From: an uncultured Collinsella sp.
Lineage (GTDB): Bacteria > Actinomycetota > Coriobacteriia > Coriobacteriales > Coriobacteriaceae
Reading direction: 5' to 3'
NCBI GenBank assembly: GCA_900549355.1
Contig: UROA01000013.1
Location: 1-20,208, forward strand
Length of the DNA stretch: 20,208 bases
The notes below the pieces were generated by a model. That model had not been told where the DNA came from. It saw only the letters and a program-made list of their open reading frames with translations, and did no database searches. Positions 6,341-13,493 of the stretch are shown here, piece by piece (position 1 is the stretch's first letter; every line of letters begins with the position of its first letter). Both the position numbers and the translations under genes were made by a program.

Positions 6341-6600
6341 TAGTATGCCTCGGCCGGGTTGGTGGCGAGCTGGTCCTCTTCGGCCAGCTCGGTCATGGTA
6401 TTGACGAGCTCGAGTGTCTCTTGGGCTTCCTGCTCGTCGACAATCTGGATGCCAAAGCCGGCGTGCACGAGAATATAGTCGCCGACCTGCGCCGTCGGCA
6501 CGAGGCGCAGCGAAACGGGGCGCTCGATGCCCATCATGTCGACGGTCGCTTTAAGGTCGTCGTCGCGTTTGACCACTTTACCGGGAACGGCAAGGCACAT
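6340..6600 (-). CDS. hypC: Hydrogenase maturation chaperone HypC
   Basis: A small (86-residue) chaperone that binds HypD, carries the Fe(CN)2CO unit and docks it onto the hydrogenase large subunit. The start MCLAVPGKV is the family signature: Cys2, exposed after Met removal, binds the iron. His46 in ILVHAGFG is the conserved partner residue. The C-terminal acidic tail (ELAEEDQLATNPAEAY) is typical of longer HypC versions. AAGGGA lies 6 bases before the ATG at 6600. The stop overlaps the hypD GTG. Upstream, a 125-base gap separates it from hypF. Confidence 0.97.
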   Translation of the reverse strand: MCLAVPGKVVKRDDDLKATVDMMGIERPVSLRLVPTAQVGDYILVHAGFGIQIVDEQEAQETLELVNTMTELAEEDQLATNPAEAY

Positions 6601-6725
6601 AATGTTTCCCTTTTATACGTTTTGCGCTGGATAGGCGCCTCATTACCCATCAGTTGATGGTAGCGCTCGCGGGAGTCGCGAGCAAACGCGTTACACCTGT
6701 GAGACGGCGGCGCGCAGGCAGCCTA
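6601..6725 (-). promoter_or_regulatory. hypF-hypC gap with two small palindromes
   Basis: This 125-base gap holds a 7-base stem GCTCGCG/CGCGAGC and, next to it on the hypC side, ACCATCA-AC-TGATGGT-like dyad symmetry (around 6647-6662). The dyad is about 45 bases before hypC. It could be a transcript hairpin or an operator. It does not match the E. coli NikR box (GTATGA-N16-TCATAC). Function is unknown. Confidence 0.3.
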
Positions 6726-9176
6726 TCACGACGCCGTCTGCGCGAGGCGAGCGCGAGCGATGGCGGCCTGACCGTAGGCGATGCAGCCGTCGTTGACGGG
6801 CACAGCGTGGGGGACCAAGACGGCAAGACCGGCGTCTTTGAGTTCGTGGGTAAGGAGCTGAAGCAAAAGCCGGTTCATGAACACACCGCCCGAGAGCGCG
6901 ACGGTATCGAGGCCTTCGCGATCGCAGATCTCGCACGCGATGCGGGCCGACGCGCATGCGATGGCGACGTGGAAGTTGAGCGCGAGCCTGTCGGCCGGCG
7001 CGCCTGCCTCGATTCCATTCAGAAGAGCTTCGATGAGCGGTTGGGGGTCCAAGATGGGGGAGTCGGCGTCAGACGTGAATACGCCTGCATGATCGCCGTC
7101 GAGACGAACGGGCTTACCGCCGAGCGCGCGCCAGGCGGCGGCTTCGAGTTCGATGGCGGGCTCGCCTTCGTAGGTTGCCTGCCCGCAAATGCCCAAAACT
7201 GCAGCGGCGGCGTCAAAGAGACGCCCCATACTGCTCGTGCGTGGGCTGTTGATGTTCCGCTCGATCATCGTAGCCGTGATGCTGCGCGTTTGCTCGTCGA
7301 GGGTGCCCAATAGCCCCGCGGCACCCGGGTGCTCGAGCAGGCCGAGCTCGCTCAGCAGAGCAAAGGCGTTGCGCCGGGCATCGCGCACGGATGCGGCACC
7401 GCCTGGCAGCGCCCAGGTGCGCAAATGCGCGGCGCGTTCAAAATCGGCAAGGCCGGCGACAAGGAACTCGCCGCCCCAAATGGTTCCGTCGGTGCCCGTC
7501 CCCGTGCCATCAAAGGCAATGCCAAGGACGCGCGCGTCGGTTGTGAGCTGGCCCGCGGCGATAGCTTCGGCCATTACGCTCGCGATATGCGCATGATGGT
7601 GCTGCACCTCGACGAGCGGCAGATTGCATTTTCGCGCCTGCTCGCGCGCCCACTGACTCGATAGGTAGCTGGGGTGCAAGTCGCAGGCCAGCGCGGCTGG
7701 CGTCAAGTCAAAGAGAGCTTCCAAGCGCGTGCGCGCGGCGTTCCAGGCATCGAAGGTCTCGCCGTTTTCGACATCGCCAATATGCTGTGACACAAAACAG
7801 GTTGCCTCGCCGTTCGTCCCTTCACGCGTGAGCGCGATCGTTGCCTTTTGCTGTGGGCCGCAGGCGAGCACGCATGGTGCAGTGCCGTCGAGTGCCGGCA
7901 GCGGCAACGGTCGAGGCGCATATCCGCGAGCGCGGCGCACGGGCATAACGGCCCCACCGACCACACGTACCACGGAGTCGTCGTAGCGCGAGAGAATCGC
8001 GCGGTCGTTGCCGAGTAGCGCGTCGGCGATGCCGGCGGCAACGAGGTGTTCCCAGGCAAGGTCGTCATCGGTCTCGATGGGCTCTTCGCTCAGGTTTCCG
8101 CTGGTCATGACCAGCGCGTGCATGTCATGCGACGCGGCAGCTGCAAGCAGCAGATGCTGAAGCGGTGTATAGGGGAGCATAACGCCAAGCTCGGGCAGGT
8201 CGTGTGCGACGGACGGTGCGAGTGTAAGGGCGTCGGGGGAATCTCCCTCGCCAACAGCACGCCGCCGCAACAGCACAATGGGACGGATGCTGCCGGCCAG
8301 CACTCCGCACTCGGCATCATCGACATGGCACAGGCGTTCAGTATCGGCAAGGTCGCGCACCATAACGGCAAGCGGCTTGTTGCTGCGGCGTTTGCGGCGG
8401 CGAAGCTCGGCTACCGCCTGCTCATTGACGGCGTTACAGGCCAGATGGAATCCGCCCAGCCCCTTGATAGCGACAATACCGCCGCTGGCCAGCAGCTCGA
8501 CACAGCGGTCAATAATGGCATCGCTGGTTTCGCGCGTGCTGCCGACGGCTGGCGTCGCCCCCGAGCCCTCGAGTTCCATGTTGCCCGCCGCCTCGCGCCA
8601 GGTAATATGTGGCCCGCAGTCAAAGCAGGCATCGGGCTGCGCATGAAAGCGCCGGTCAAGCGGGTCGCCATACTCTGCGGCGCACTCGGGGCACATGGGA
8701 AAGCAATCCATCGACGTGGCCGCTCGGTCATAAGGCAGCGACCGGATGATGGTAAAGCGCGGCCCGCAGTTGGTGCAGTTGATAAAGGGGTAGTGATATC
8801 GTCGGTCGGCGGGGTCGAACAGTTCGCGCAGGCAGTCGTCACAGGTGGCGATATCGGGGGAGATGAGCGTCGTGTGCATGGTGTGATCCTGCGACGCTAC
8901 GATACGAAAGACCTGCTCATCGTCGGCATCCCAAGTGTCGGGCTCCAGGTCTGCAACAGCGACATGCTCAACGCGGGCTGCGGCAGGCGCGTGCTCCGAC
9001 AGCGCGGCGACAAAGCTGTCGAGTGCCTCGACCGAAGCATGCGCCTCGATGTGCACGCCATCGCCCGCGTTGAGCACCCAGCCGCAAATGCCATGCGCCA
9101 TAGCCTCGCGATACACAAACGGCCGCATGCCAACGCCCTGCACAATGCCCGTCACATGAATATGCACATGCCGCAT
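6726..9176 (-). CDS. hypF: Carbamoyltransferase HypF
   Basis: HypF uses carbamoyl phosphate and ATP to make carbamoyl-adenylate and transfers the carbamoyl group to the HypE C-terminal Cys, the first step in making the cyanide ligands. The 816-residue protein shows all four family parts: acylphosphatase-like domain (1-90, HVTGIVQGVGMRPFVYREA), two Cys4-type zinc fingers (about 110-190; CDDC, CTNC, CPEC, CFDC), a YrdC-like nucleotide-binding domain (about 215-400, including KGLGGFHLACNA and KRRSNKPLAVMVRD), and a Kae1/TobZ-like carbamoyltransferase domain with HHHAH near residue 525 and ALSGGVFMNRLL near the end. I chose the ATG at 9176 because AAGGAGGG sits 4 bases upstream; the longer open frame up to 9404 only overlaps nikR in another frame. 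It begins 58 bases after nikR, so co-transcription is likely. Confidence 0.97.
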   Translation of the reverse strand: MRHVHIHVTGIVQGVGMRPFVYREAMAHGICGWVLNAGDGVHIEAHASVEALDSFVAALSEHAPAAARVEHVAVADLEPDTWDADDEQVFRIVASQDHTMHTTLISPDIATCDDCLRELFDPADRRYHYPFINCTNCGPRFTIIRSLPYDRAATSMDCFPMCPECAAEYGDPLDRRFHAQPDACFDCGPHITWREAAGNMELEGSGATPAVGSTRETSDAIIDRCVELLASGGIVAIKGLGGFHLACNAVNEQAVAELRRRKRRSNKPLAVMVRDLADTERLCHVDDAECGVLAGSIRPIVLLRRRAVGEGDSPDALTLAPSVAHDLPELGVMLPYTPLQHLLLAAAASHDMHALVMTSGNLSEEPIETDDDLAWEHLVAAGIADALLGNDRAILSRYDDSVVRVVGGAVMPVRRARGYAPRPLPLPALDGTAPCVLACGPQQKATIALTREGTNGEATCFVSQHIGDVENGETFDAWNAARTRLEALFDLTPAALACDLHPSYLSSQWAREQARKCNLPLVEVQHHHAHIASVMAEAIAAGQLTTDARVLGIAFDGTGTGTDGTIWGGEFLVAGLADFERAAHLRTWALPGGAASVRDARRNAFALLSELGLLEHPGAAGLLGTLDEQTRSITATMIERNINSPRTSSMGRLFDAAAAVLGICGQATYEGEPAIELEAAAWRALGGKPVRLDGDHAGVFTSDADSPILDPQPLIEALLNGIEAGAPADRLALNFHVAIACASARIACEICDREGLDTVALSGGVFMNRLLLQLLTHELKDAGLAVLVPHAVPVNDGCIAYGQAAIARARLAQTAS

Positions 9177-9234
9177 GCGACCCTCCTTCATCGAAACCTG
9201 TCCCTTTATGGCAGGTGCGCTGCGGGAAATCCCG

Positions 9235-9729
9235 TTACAGCCCCAAGCTCTGCTTGGTGGCGGCGCAGGTGAGCTCGCCGTGCTTAACGCCGCGCAGCCC
9301 CAGCAACCGGTCCGCCAGCTCGTAGACGCGTTTGCCGCGACCCTTGAGGGCCAGAATCTCCAGGCAGTTGTGGTGGTCCAGATGCACGTGCATGGTCGAG
9401 ACAATCTCGTCGGTGTAGTCGTGCTGCACCTCGTCCAGACGGCGCGTCAGATCGCCGGTATGGTGGTCATAGATCATGGTGAGCGAACCGATGACCTGCT
9501 CGTCGGGCGTGCGCATCTGCTCCTTGGCGATCGAGGCGCGAATCAGATCGCGTACGGCCTCGGATCGGTTGGCCACGTCACCGCGGCGCGCGATCTGCTC
9601 GTCAAAGCGGCGCAGCAGGTCGTCGGGCGCGGTGACCGAAAAGCGGACCAGCTCGGAGCTGGGGCCGCTGCAGCGGCAGCTCGCATCGTCGTCCGCACCG
9701 TAATCGTGCTCGTGCTCGTGCTCGGCCAC
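9235..9729 (-). CDS. nikR: Nickel-responsive regulator NikR
   Basis: A ribbon-helix-helix DNA-binding repressor that senses Ni(II) through a C-terminal ACT-like domain and controls nickel uptake or nickel-enzyme genes. The 164-residue protein has the DNA-binding ribbon ELVRFSVTAPDDLLRRFD (26-43), helix NRSEAVRDLIRAS (54-66), and a metal domain. His103, His114, His116 and Cys122 keep the exact spacing (11, 2, 6) of the high-affinity Ni site of E. coli NikR (H76, H87, H89, C95). An unusual N-terminal extension of about 25 residues precedes the ribbon: EHEHEHD and a CRC motif. The start is a GTG at 9729, one base after the stop of the upstream gene, so expression is probably coupled to it; no strong separate ribosome site is visible. 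Position directly before hypF suggests that it controls the hyp cluster or a nickel importer elsewhere. Confidence 0.95.
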   Translation of the reverse strand: MAEHEHEHDYGADDDASCRCSGPSSELVRFSVTAPDDLLRRFDEQIARRGDVANRSEAVRDLIRASIAKEQMRTPDEQVIGSLTMIYDHHTGDLTRRLDEVQHDYTDEIVSTMHVHLDHHNCLEILALKGRGKRVYELADRLLGLRGVKHGELTCAATKQSLGL

Positions 9730-9730
9730 G

Positions 9731-9979
9731 TTACACCAGTTTCACAGAGCCGACGGAGTTGTGGTCGGCCTCGATGGCCTCCTCGTAGCCCTCGAGCGCA
9801 TCGTGCGCCTCGTGCAGCGCAGACATGGCGGCCTCGAGCTTGGCTCCAATGCGCTCCATGTCAAAGTTCTCGGTCGCATGCAGCAGCTGATGGCTCCACT
9901 CGTGAGCGAGCTCAATGGTGTCGTCGACCTGCTTGACGCTCATGGCAAGCTGGCTCATGTTCATTCCGACGTCATGCAT
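9731..9979 (-). CDS. Small His-rich helical protein upstream of nikR, function unknown
   Basis: An 82-residue protein that appears to be all helical and cytosolic (no signal peptide or membrane segment). It contains seven His. Three of them (H26, H30, H34 in AHEWSHQLLH) are spaced i, i+4, i+8 on one helix face, and H56 and H59 lie in LHEAH on a second predicted helix. That pattern could bind a metal. The start MHDVGMNM at 9979 has AAGGAG 7 bases upstream; a longer frame to 10042 lacks such a site. Its stop is separated from the nikR GTG by a single base, which indicates one operon and coupled translation. I do not recognise the family. Nickel binding or delivery is an inference from the His pattern and the neighbours, nothing more. 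Confidence 0.75.
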   Translation of the reverse strand: MHDVGMNMSQLAMSVKQVDDTIELAHEWSHQLLHATENFDMERIGAKLEAAMSALHEAHDALEGYEEAIEADHNSVGSVKLV

Positions 9980-10053
9980 GGGAATCTCCTTTTGTGCGGG
10001 GCGATATGGTGGTTCAGATTCTACTACGCCTGCCTTGGGCACCGCCGCATAAG

Positions 10054-10088
10054 AAAACGGGTGCGAGTCCGTCTGACTCGCACCCGTT
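10054..10088 (-). terminator. Terminator downstream of trxA (minus strand)
   Basis: A perfect 13-base stem (10056-10068 with 10076-10088; AACGGGTGCGAGT and complement) with a 7-base loop is followed on the minus strand by TTTTCTTAT. It lies about 110 bases after the trxA stop and before the His-rich gene, so it should separate trxA from the nikR-hyp transcript. Confidence 0.8.
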
Positions 10089-10153
10089 CACTGGGGGCTG
10101 TTTGTGTCTACCATACTATCCGTGGTCGCATGCCTTGCGTTTGGCGCTCCGGC

Positions 10154-10172
10154 GAGCGGTGCAAAACCGCTC
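10154..10172. repeat. Small hairpin between trxA and its terminator
   Basis: GAGCGGT and ACCGCTC pair around a 5-base loop, 28 bases after the trxA stop on the minus strand. There is no T run. The role is unknown. Confidence 0.35.
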
Positions 10173-10199
10173 ATGGACGGCAGACAGGTAACAAGCGTA

Positions 10200-10520
10200 T
10201 TACAGATGCTTCTCCAGCAGTGCCTGAAGTCTTGCCTTGGGTAAGGCGCCGACCGAGCGGTCGACCTCCTCGCCGTTCTTAAAGACGATCAGCGTGGGGA
10301 TGCTCATGACGCCAAACTTCATGGCCAGATCCTGGTTGTCGTCGACGTTGCACTTGGCCACGGCCAGCTTGCCGGCCAGCTCGTCGGCAACCTCGTCTAC
10401 GATGGGCGAGAGCGAGCGGCAGGGGCCGCACCACGGGGCCCAAAAATCAACCAGTACGGGCAGGCTATCGTTGACGACAGCGTCGAAATTCTCGGGGGTA
10501 ATCTGCTTGATGTCAGCCAT
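10200..10520 (-). CDS. trxA: Thioredoxin
   Basis: A cytosolic disulfide reductase that hands electrons from thioredoxin reductase to ribonucleotide reductase, peroxiredoxins and other targets. The 106-residue length is standard. The active site WCGPC sits in LVDFWAPWCGPCRS (about residues 27-36), the cis-Pro is in MSIPTLIVFKNGEEV, and the fold core (NVDDNQDLAMKFGV) is intact. The ATG at 10520 has GGAGG 5 bases upstream; longer frames to 10604 lack one. It is transcribed away from the unknown gene at 10657. A hairpin terminator follows, so it is probably monocistronic. Confidence 0.97.
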   Translation of the reverse strand: MADIKQITPENFDAVVNDSLPVLVDFWAPWCGPCRSLSPIVDEVADELAGKLAVAKCNVDDNQDLAMKFGVMSIPTLIVFKNGEEVDRSVGALPKARLQALLEKHL

Positions 10521-10574
10521 GGTGACCTCCATAATACGACGCGGCTCGGCCGCGTAAAACTCAGTACGACCGTG

Positions 10575-10580
10575 CTTATA
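10575..10580 (-). promoter_or_regulatory. Possible -10 element for trxA
   Basis: TATAAG on the minus strand, 54 bases before the trxA ATG. The matching -35 is poor (TTGCTT at too short a spacing), so this is a weak candidate. Confidence 0.3.
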
Positions 10581-10622
10581 CCCAGCGGCTCGTAAAGCAA
10601 CCACTCGCGGGCGGCTCTTTTA

Positions 10623-10628
10623 TATAAT
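10623..10628 (+). promoter_or_regulatory. -10 element (TATAAT) for the gene at 10657
   Basis: A perfect TATAAT in a T/A-rich stretch (TTTTATATAATGG) lies 28 bases before the ATG at 10657. No good -35 is visible at the usual distance. The sharp A/T island in otherwise G+C-rich sequence supports a promoter. Confidence 0.5.
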
Positions 10629-10656
10629 GGTGGGCACGCAAATGATTGGAGAGCGC

Positions 10657-11232
10657 ATGCCCACGTCACAAAGCCAGAAAAAAGAAGCCATCGCTCAGGC
10701 GACCGAGCAGGAGCTCGCGTCGCTTGCAGATCGCGGCGTGCGTATCGCGGGCAACGCGTGCTCGCCGATTGTGCTGGTCAAAGGCGATTTGGATGAAGCC
10801 GAGTGCTCGGGCGGCGAGCTGGCTGCCGGCGCGGATGGCGCCGCGTTGCGCAAGGCTCTCGGCGCCATCGGATATGCCCCCGAGGATTTTTGCGTGCTGG
10901 CAAGCGTCGCCGGCGCGGGCGACGGAGCGGTCGCGCCGGGCGAGGCCCTGACGTGCGACCTGTTCCGCGAGGCGCTGGAGACCTTGGACCCCGAGGCGGT
11001 GCTGCTGCTGGACAACAGTGCGGCCGATGTCATGCGCGAGACCTATGCCGATATGCTTGTGGCAATTGATGACTTTGACACCGCCATGCTTAAGCCCGGC
11101 CTGGTCGCCCATGTGCAGGGGCGCCGCGTGCTGGCGCTCGACGGTTTTGAGGCGGCGCTCACCGACAAGGCCGCCAAGCAGCGCATGTGGGCCTACATTA
11201 AGCAGCTGACCCCGGCGGCCGCACCGCTGTAG
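10657..11232 (+). CDS. Conserved-looking protein of unknown function (191 residues)
   Basis: A soluble protein with no signal peptide and no membrane segment. I do not recognise the family. It reads as a real gene: G+C-rich codon use like its neighbours, GGAG 5 bases before the ATG and a TATAAT upstream. An N-terminal Gln/Lys/Glu-rich helix (1-28) is followed by an alpha/beta domain of alternating hydrophobic strands and helices: RIAGNACSPIVLVKGDL, FCVLASVAG, the acidic EALETLDPEAVLLLDNSAAD, and a closing region with GLVAHVQGRRVLALDGFEAAL and KQRMWAYIKQLTP. The strand-NSA and strand-DGFEAAL layout vaguely recalls the Rossmann-like core of uracil-DNA-glycosylase-type folds, but no catalytic motif can be matched and I make no such call. 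It converges with the kinase gene, with 18 bases between the two stops. Confidence 0.8.
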   Translation: MPTSQSQKKEAIAQATEQELASLADRGVRIAGNACSPIVLVKGDLDEAECSGGELAAGADGAALRKALGAIGYAPEDFCVLASVAGAGDGAVAPGEALTCDLFREALETLDPEAVLLLDNSAADVMRETYADMLVAIDDFDTAMLKPGLVAHVQGRRVLALDGFEAALTDKAAKQRMWAYIKQLTPAAAPL

Positions 11233-11250
11233 CGAGGCTGGCGGCAGCCC

Positions 11251-12528
11251 CTACATCACGGCGCGCAGCTCAAACCGGTCGCCATTAATGCGGAACTGGC
11301 AGTTGCCGTTCATGCGCTCGACGGCAAGCATAATGCTCTTGGTGCCAAAGCCGTGCCCAGTGTGCTGAGCCACGGGCATGCCATCGACCATGTGCGGCGC
11401 ACGGCCAAACGTGTTGGAAACCAGCAGTAGAAGATGACCGTCTTCGTAGCGAAGGTCCAGGTCGACAAACCGCTTGCCCTCGGGGGCGGCGCTCGCCGCG
11501 GCGATGGCATTGTCCAGGGCGTTCGATACCACACTGAACAGATCGACATCGCCCACGTGGACGGTTTCGGGTACGGCGGCGCGCAGGTCGGCGGTGATGC
11601 CGTGCGCGTTGATGTCCGCGGAAAGCGACGAGAGCGCAATGTTGACCGTTTCGTTGGCGCAGTAGCGGCGCACGGCGGTGCGGTCGTTGGCCTCGCAGAG
11701 CGCGTCGATGCGCTCGAGCGCCTCATCGGTGTGACCCTCTTCGATCAGGGCCGCTAGACCGCGCAGGTAGTGGCGCATGTCGTGACGGAGAACCGAGAGC
11801 TCGCGTCCGGACTGGCGCCAGGCTTCGAGCTCTTTGATGGCCGCGCTGTCGCGGGTCGCGAGCATCCAGCGCTCGCGCTCGGCGATTTCCTTTGCCTCGT
11901 ATTCGCGAAGGTAGACGGCAAGAAACATAAGGTAGAAGGCGCAGAGGGCGAACGCCAAAAACTCAACGGTTACCACCGAGCCCGAGTGGAAGAGCGTGGT
12001 ATAGACGTTGGTGGCGTAGTCGAAGATGTAGTAGACAAGCGGCAGGATGAGCAGAATCTCCAGCTCGGTGGGGCTTTTGATCGCCAGACGGGGGCCAATC
12101 TCGCTTGCCCAATGCAACAAGACGGCAAAGACGCCGAGCGTGGTAATGATGCGCGCCACGTAGTACGCGACCTGCGAATCGGTGGCGGCGAATGCGGCGA
12201 TGCCCACCCAGTTGCTAAACTGGCAGCTCAGGTAGGCACTGGTAACGCCCAGGATGGAGAGCAGCGGACTCAGGCGATAGCGTACGCACAAGTAGACGAC
12301 AAGCGGCAGATGCACGACGAGTGGATAGGCCTGTCGGGCAAACAGCTCACCACCGACGAGGTTGGCAATCGCAAAAGCGGTGCCGGTTACGGCGCCGACC
12401 CCCACCAGTTCGAGCGAATGGCGGCGGCTGATCTCGACACCGCACAGCGCCGCCGAGGCAAAGACGCCAAAGAGCAACGTCGTCGCATGGTGGATTGTCC
12501 AAAGTACCAGTTCTGCCGAGGAAAGCAT
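11251..12528 (-). CDS. Sensor histidine kinase, AgrC/VirS-like (HPK10, GHKL ATPase)
   Basis: A membrane kinase of the type that usually senses extracellular peptides or envelope signals and phosphorylates a LytTR response regulator. The 425-residue protein has an N-terminal half with about six hydrophobic segments (1-215), a linker helix (YLREYEAKEIAERERW), then the H-box SVLRHDMRHYLRGL with the phospho-accepting His near residue 249. A GHKL ATPase domain follows: N-box VVSNALDNAIAAA near 336 and G-box GHGFGTKSIM near 395. The RHD variant of the H-box and the lack of a standard DHp/HAMP are typical of the AgrC group. The ATG at 12528 overlaps the regulator stop (TGATG), so the longer frame to 12609 is not used. 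No agrB/agrD-type peptide genes lie in the window, so the signal is unknown. Confidence 0.93.
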   Translation of the reverse strand: MLSSAELVLWTIHHATTLLFGVFASAALCGVEISRRHSLELVGVGAVTGTAFAIANLVGGELFARQAYPLVVHLPLVVYLCVRYRLSPLLSILGVTSAYLSCQFSNWVGIAAFAATDSQVAYYVARIITTLGVFAVLLHWASEIGPRLAIKSPTELEILLILPLVYYIFDYATNVYTTLFHSGSVVTVEFLAFALCAFYLMFLAVYLREYEAKEIAERERWMLATRDSAAIKELEAWRQSGRELSVLRHDMRHYLRGLAALIEEGHTDEALERIDALCEANDRTAVRRYCANETVNIALSSLSADINAHGITADLRAAVPETVHVGDVDLFSVVSNALDNAIAAASAAPEGKRFVDLDLRYEDGHLLLLVSNTFGRAPHMVDGMPVAQHTGHGFGTKSIMLAVERMNGNCQFRINGDRFELRAVM

Positions 12529-13250
12529 CAGCTTCTCCCGCCCTCGAACCGCACTGCAAAGTAGGCGTCTTGGAATCCCTGCTTGCAGCTGCGCGCGAGC
12601 GGTATGCACGCGCCCGAGCGCATGACGATTTCCGTGCGGTTAAAGTGGTCGATGTTGCGCAGATTGACCTGGTAGCTGCGGTGGCACTTAAAGAAGGTCG
12701 CGTTTTGGGCCAGTCGGTCCTCGATGCTGCGGAACGGCTCGAGCGCCTCGATATCGCGGCCGTCGCGCAGGTGGAAGACCACGTGCTTGTTGCGGGCCTC
12801 GGCATATTCGATATCGGATAGGCGCAGGGCATGGTAGCCAAAGGACGTCTTGATGACGAGTTCGTCGGTCGCTGCCGGACGCAGGCTCGATAGCTCGTCG
12901 AGCAGTTGAGCCACGCGCTCGTAGGTCACGGGTTTGAGCAGGTAGTCGAAGGCGCGGACCTCGTAGGACTCAAGCGCGAACTCGGGCGATGAGGTCAGAA
13001 ATACCAAGCGCACGGCGGTATCGGATTGGCGCAGCTCGCGGGCGGTGTCCATGCCGTTGACGAGCGGCATAATCATGTCGAGCATGATAATGTCGGCGCG
13101 CGATGCGGCATGGCGTGCCAGCAGGTCCTCGCCACGCGTAACGAGTGCAACATCGACCGCCGTACCCGTCTCGGTAGACCAGCGATTGATCATGCGGTGC
13201 AGGTTATCTAGAAAGGCGACGTCGTCGTCGCAGGCGATGATTTTGAGCAT
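12528..13250 (-). CDS. LytTR-family response regulator (AgrA/LytR-like)
   Basis: A 240-residue transcription factor. The receiver domain (1-125) has the acidic pocket CDDD (D8-D10), phospho-acceptor D58 in IIMLDMIMP, the Thr/Ser in VFLTSSPEFA, and Lys in YLLKPVTYER. The C-terminal LytTR DNA-binding domain (about 135-235) has KTSFGYHALRLSDIEYAEARNKHV, FRSIEDRL, FFKCHRSYQVNLRNID and RSGACIPLARSCKQGF. The start at 13250 (MLKIIACDDD) has a GGGGG run 6 bases upstream; the longer frame to 13298 adds only non-family residues. It forms a two-gene operon with the kinase by TGATG overlap. It diverges from the giant surface protein gene, its most obvious potential target. Confidence 0.95.
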   Translation of the reverse strand: MLKIIACDDDVAFLDNLHRMINRWSTETGTAVDVALVTRGEDLLARHAASRADIIMLDMIMPLVNGMDTARELRQSDTAVRLVFLTSSPEFALESYEVRAFDYLLKPVTYERVAQLLDELSSLRPAATDELVIKTSFGYHALRLSDIEYAEARNKHVVFHLRDGRDIEALEPFRSIEDRLAQNATFFKCHRSYQVNLRNIDHFNRTEIVMRSGACIPLARSCKQGFQDAYFAVRFEGGRS

Positions 13251-13493
13251 ATCGGGCCCCCTTAGTACCTCGATTTTGCCACATCGTGCACGCGCCACCC
13301 GCGGGGGGGGGTGCGTTCCGTTTGCGCCTCACGGTACGCAACTCGCGCCGAGCGGCAGGGTGTCAAAACGTGCGGTTGCAAAATACCAGGTGGATATACA
13401 TGTCAATTTGAGCTGGCGGCTGGCGAGGGACCATGCCGGCCGCGCCAAGCGATAGCGAGCATCGCGAAAGCATAGAGGTAAGGGAGCTGAACG
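13251..13493. promoter_or_regulatory. Divergent intergenic region, regulator / surface protein
   Basis: A 243-base region must carry the start signals of both the two-component operon and the surface-protein gene. A/T-richer segments are visible at 13370-13412 (including TATACA at 13395-13400) as a candidate promoter for the plus-strand gene, but no clean -35/-10 pair can be defined. I looked for LytTR-type direct repeats and found no convincing pair. Confidence 0.4.
13303..13311. repeat. Run of nine G between the regulator and surface-protein genes
   Basis: Nine consecutive G on the plus strand, 52 bases before the regulator ATG (minus) and 182 bases before the surface-protein ATG (plus). 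Mononucleotide runs of this length are prone to slip in replication, and in divergent promoter regions they can alter spacing and expression. Confidence 0.7.

Noticed and set aside
6601..6640. TATAAA directly before hypC as a -10 promoter element
   Set aside because: It overlaps the ribosome site AAGGGA and would place the transcript start at the ATG, with no matching -35.
8046..9272. 408-residue plus-strand open frame opposite hypF
   Set aside because: hypF is certain from its domains along the same stretch; the plus-strand frame has Arg/His/Gly-rich composition and no ribosome site.
9177..9404. 76-residue N-terminal extension of HypF
   Set aside because: It overlaps nikR in another frame, reads as random Thr/Trp/Ser/Arg-rich sequence, and the ATG at 9176 has a strong AAGGAGGG site.
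10154..10172. Second intrinsic terminator for trxA
   Set aside because: Only a 7-base stem with no T run; the 13-base stem at 10056-10088 is the better terminator.
13370..13412. LytTR-type direct-repeat operator
   Set aside because: ATACCAGGT and ATACATGTC are loosely similar at 12-base spacing, but the match to known AgrA/LytR sites is too weak to call.
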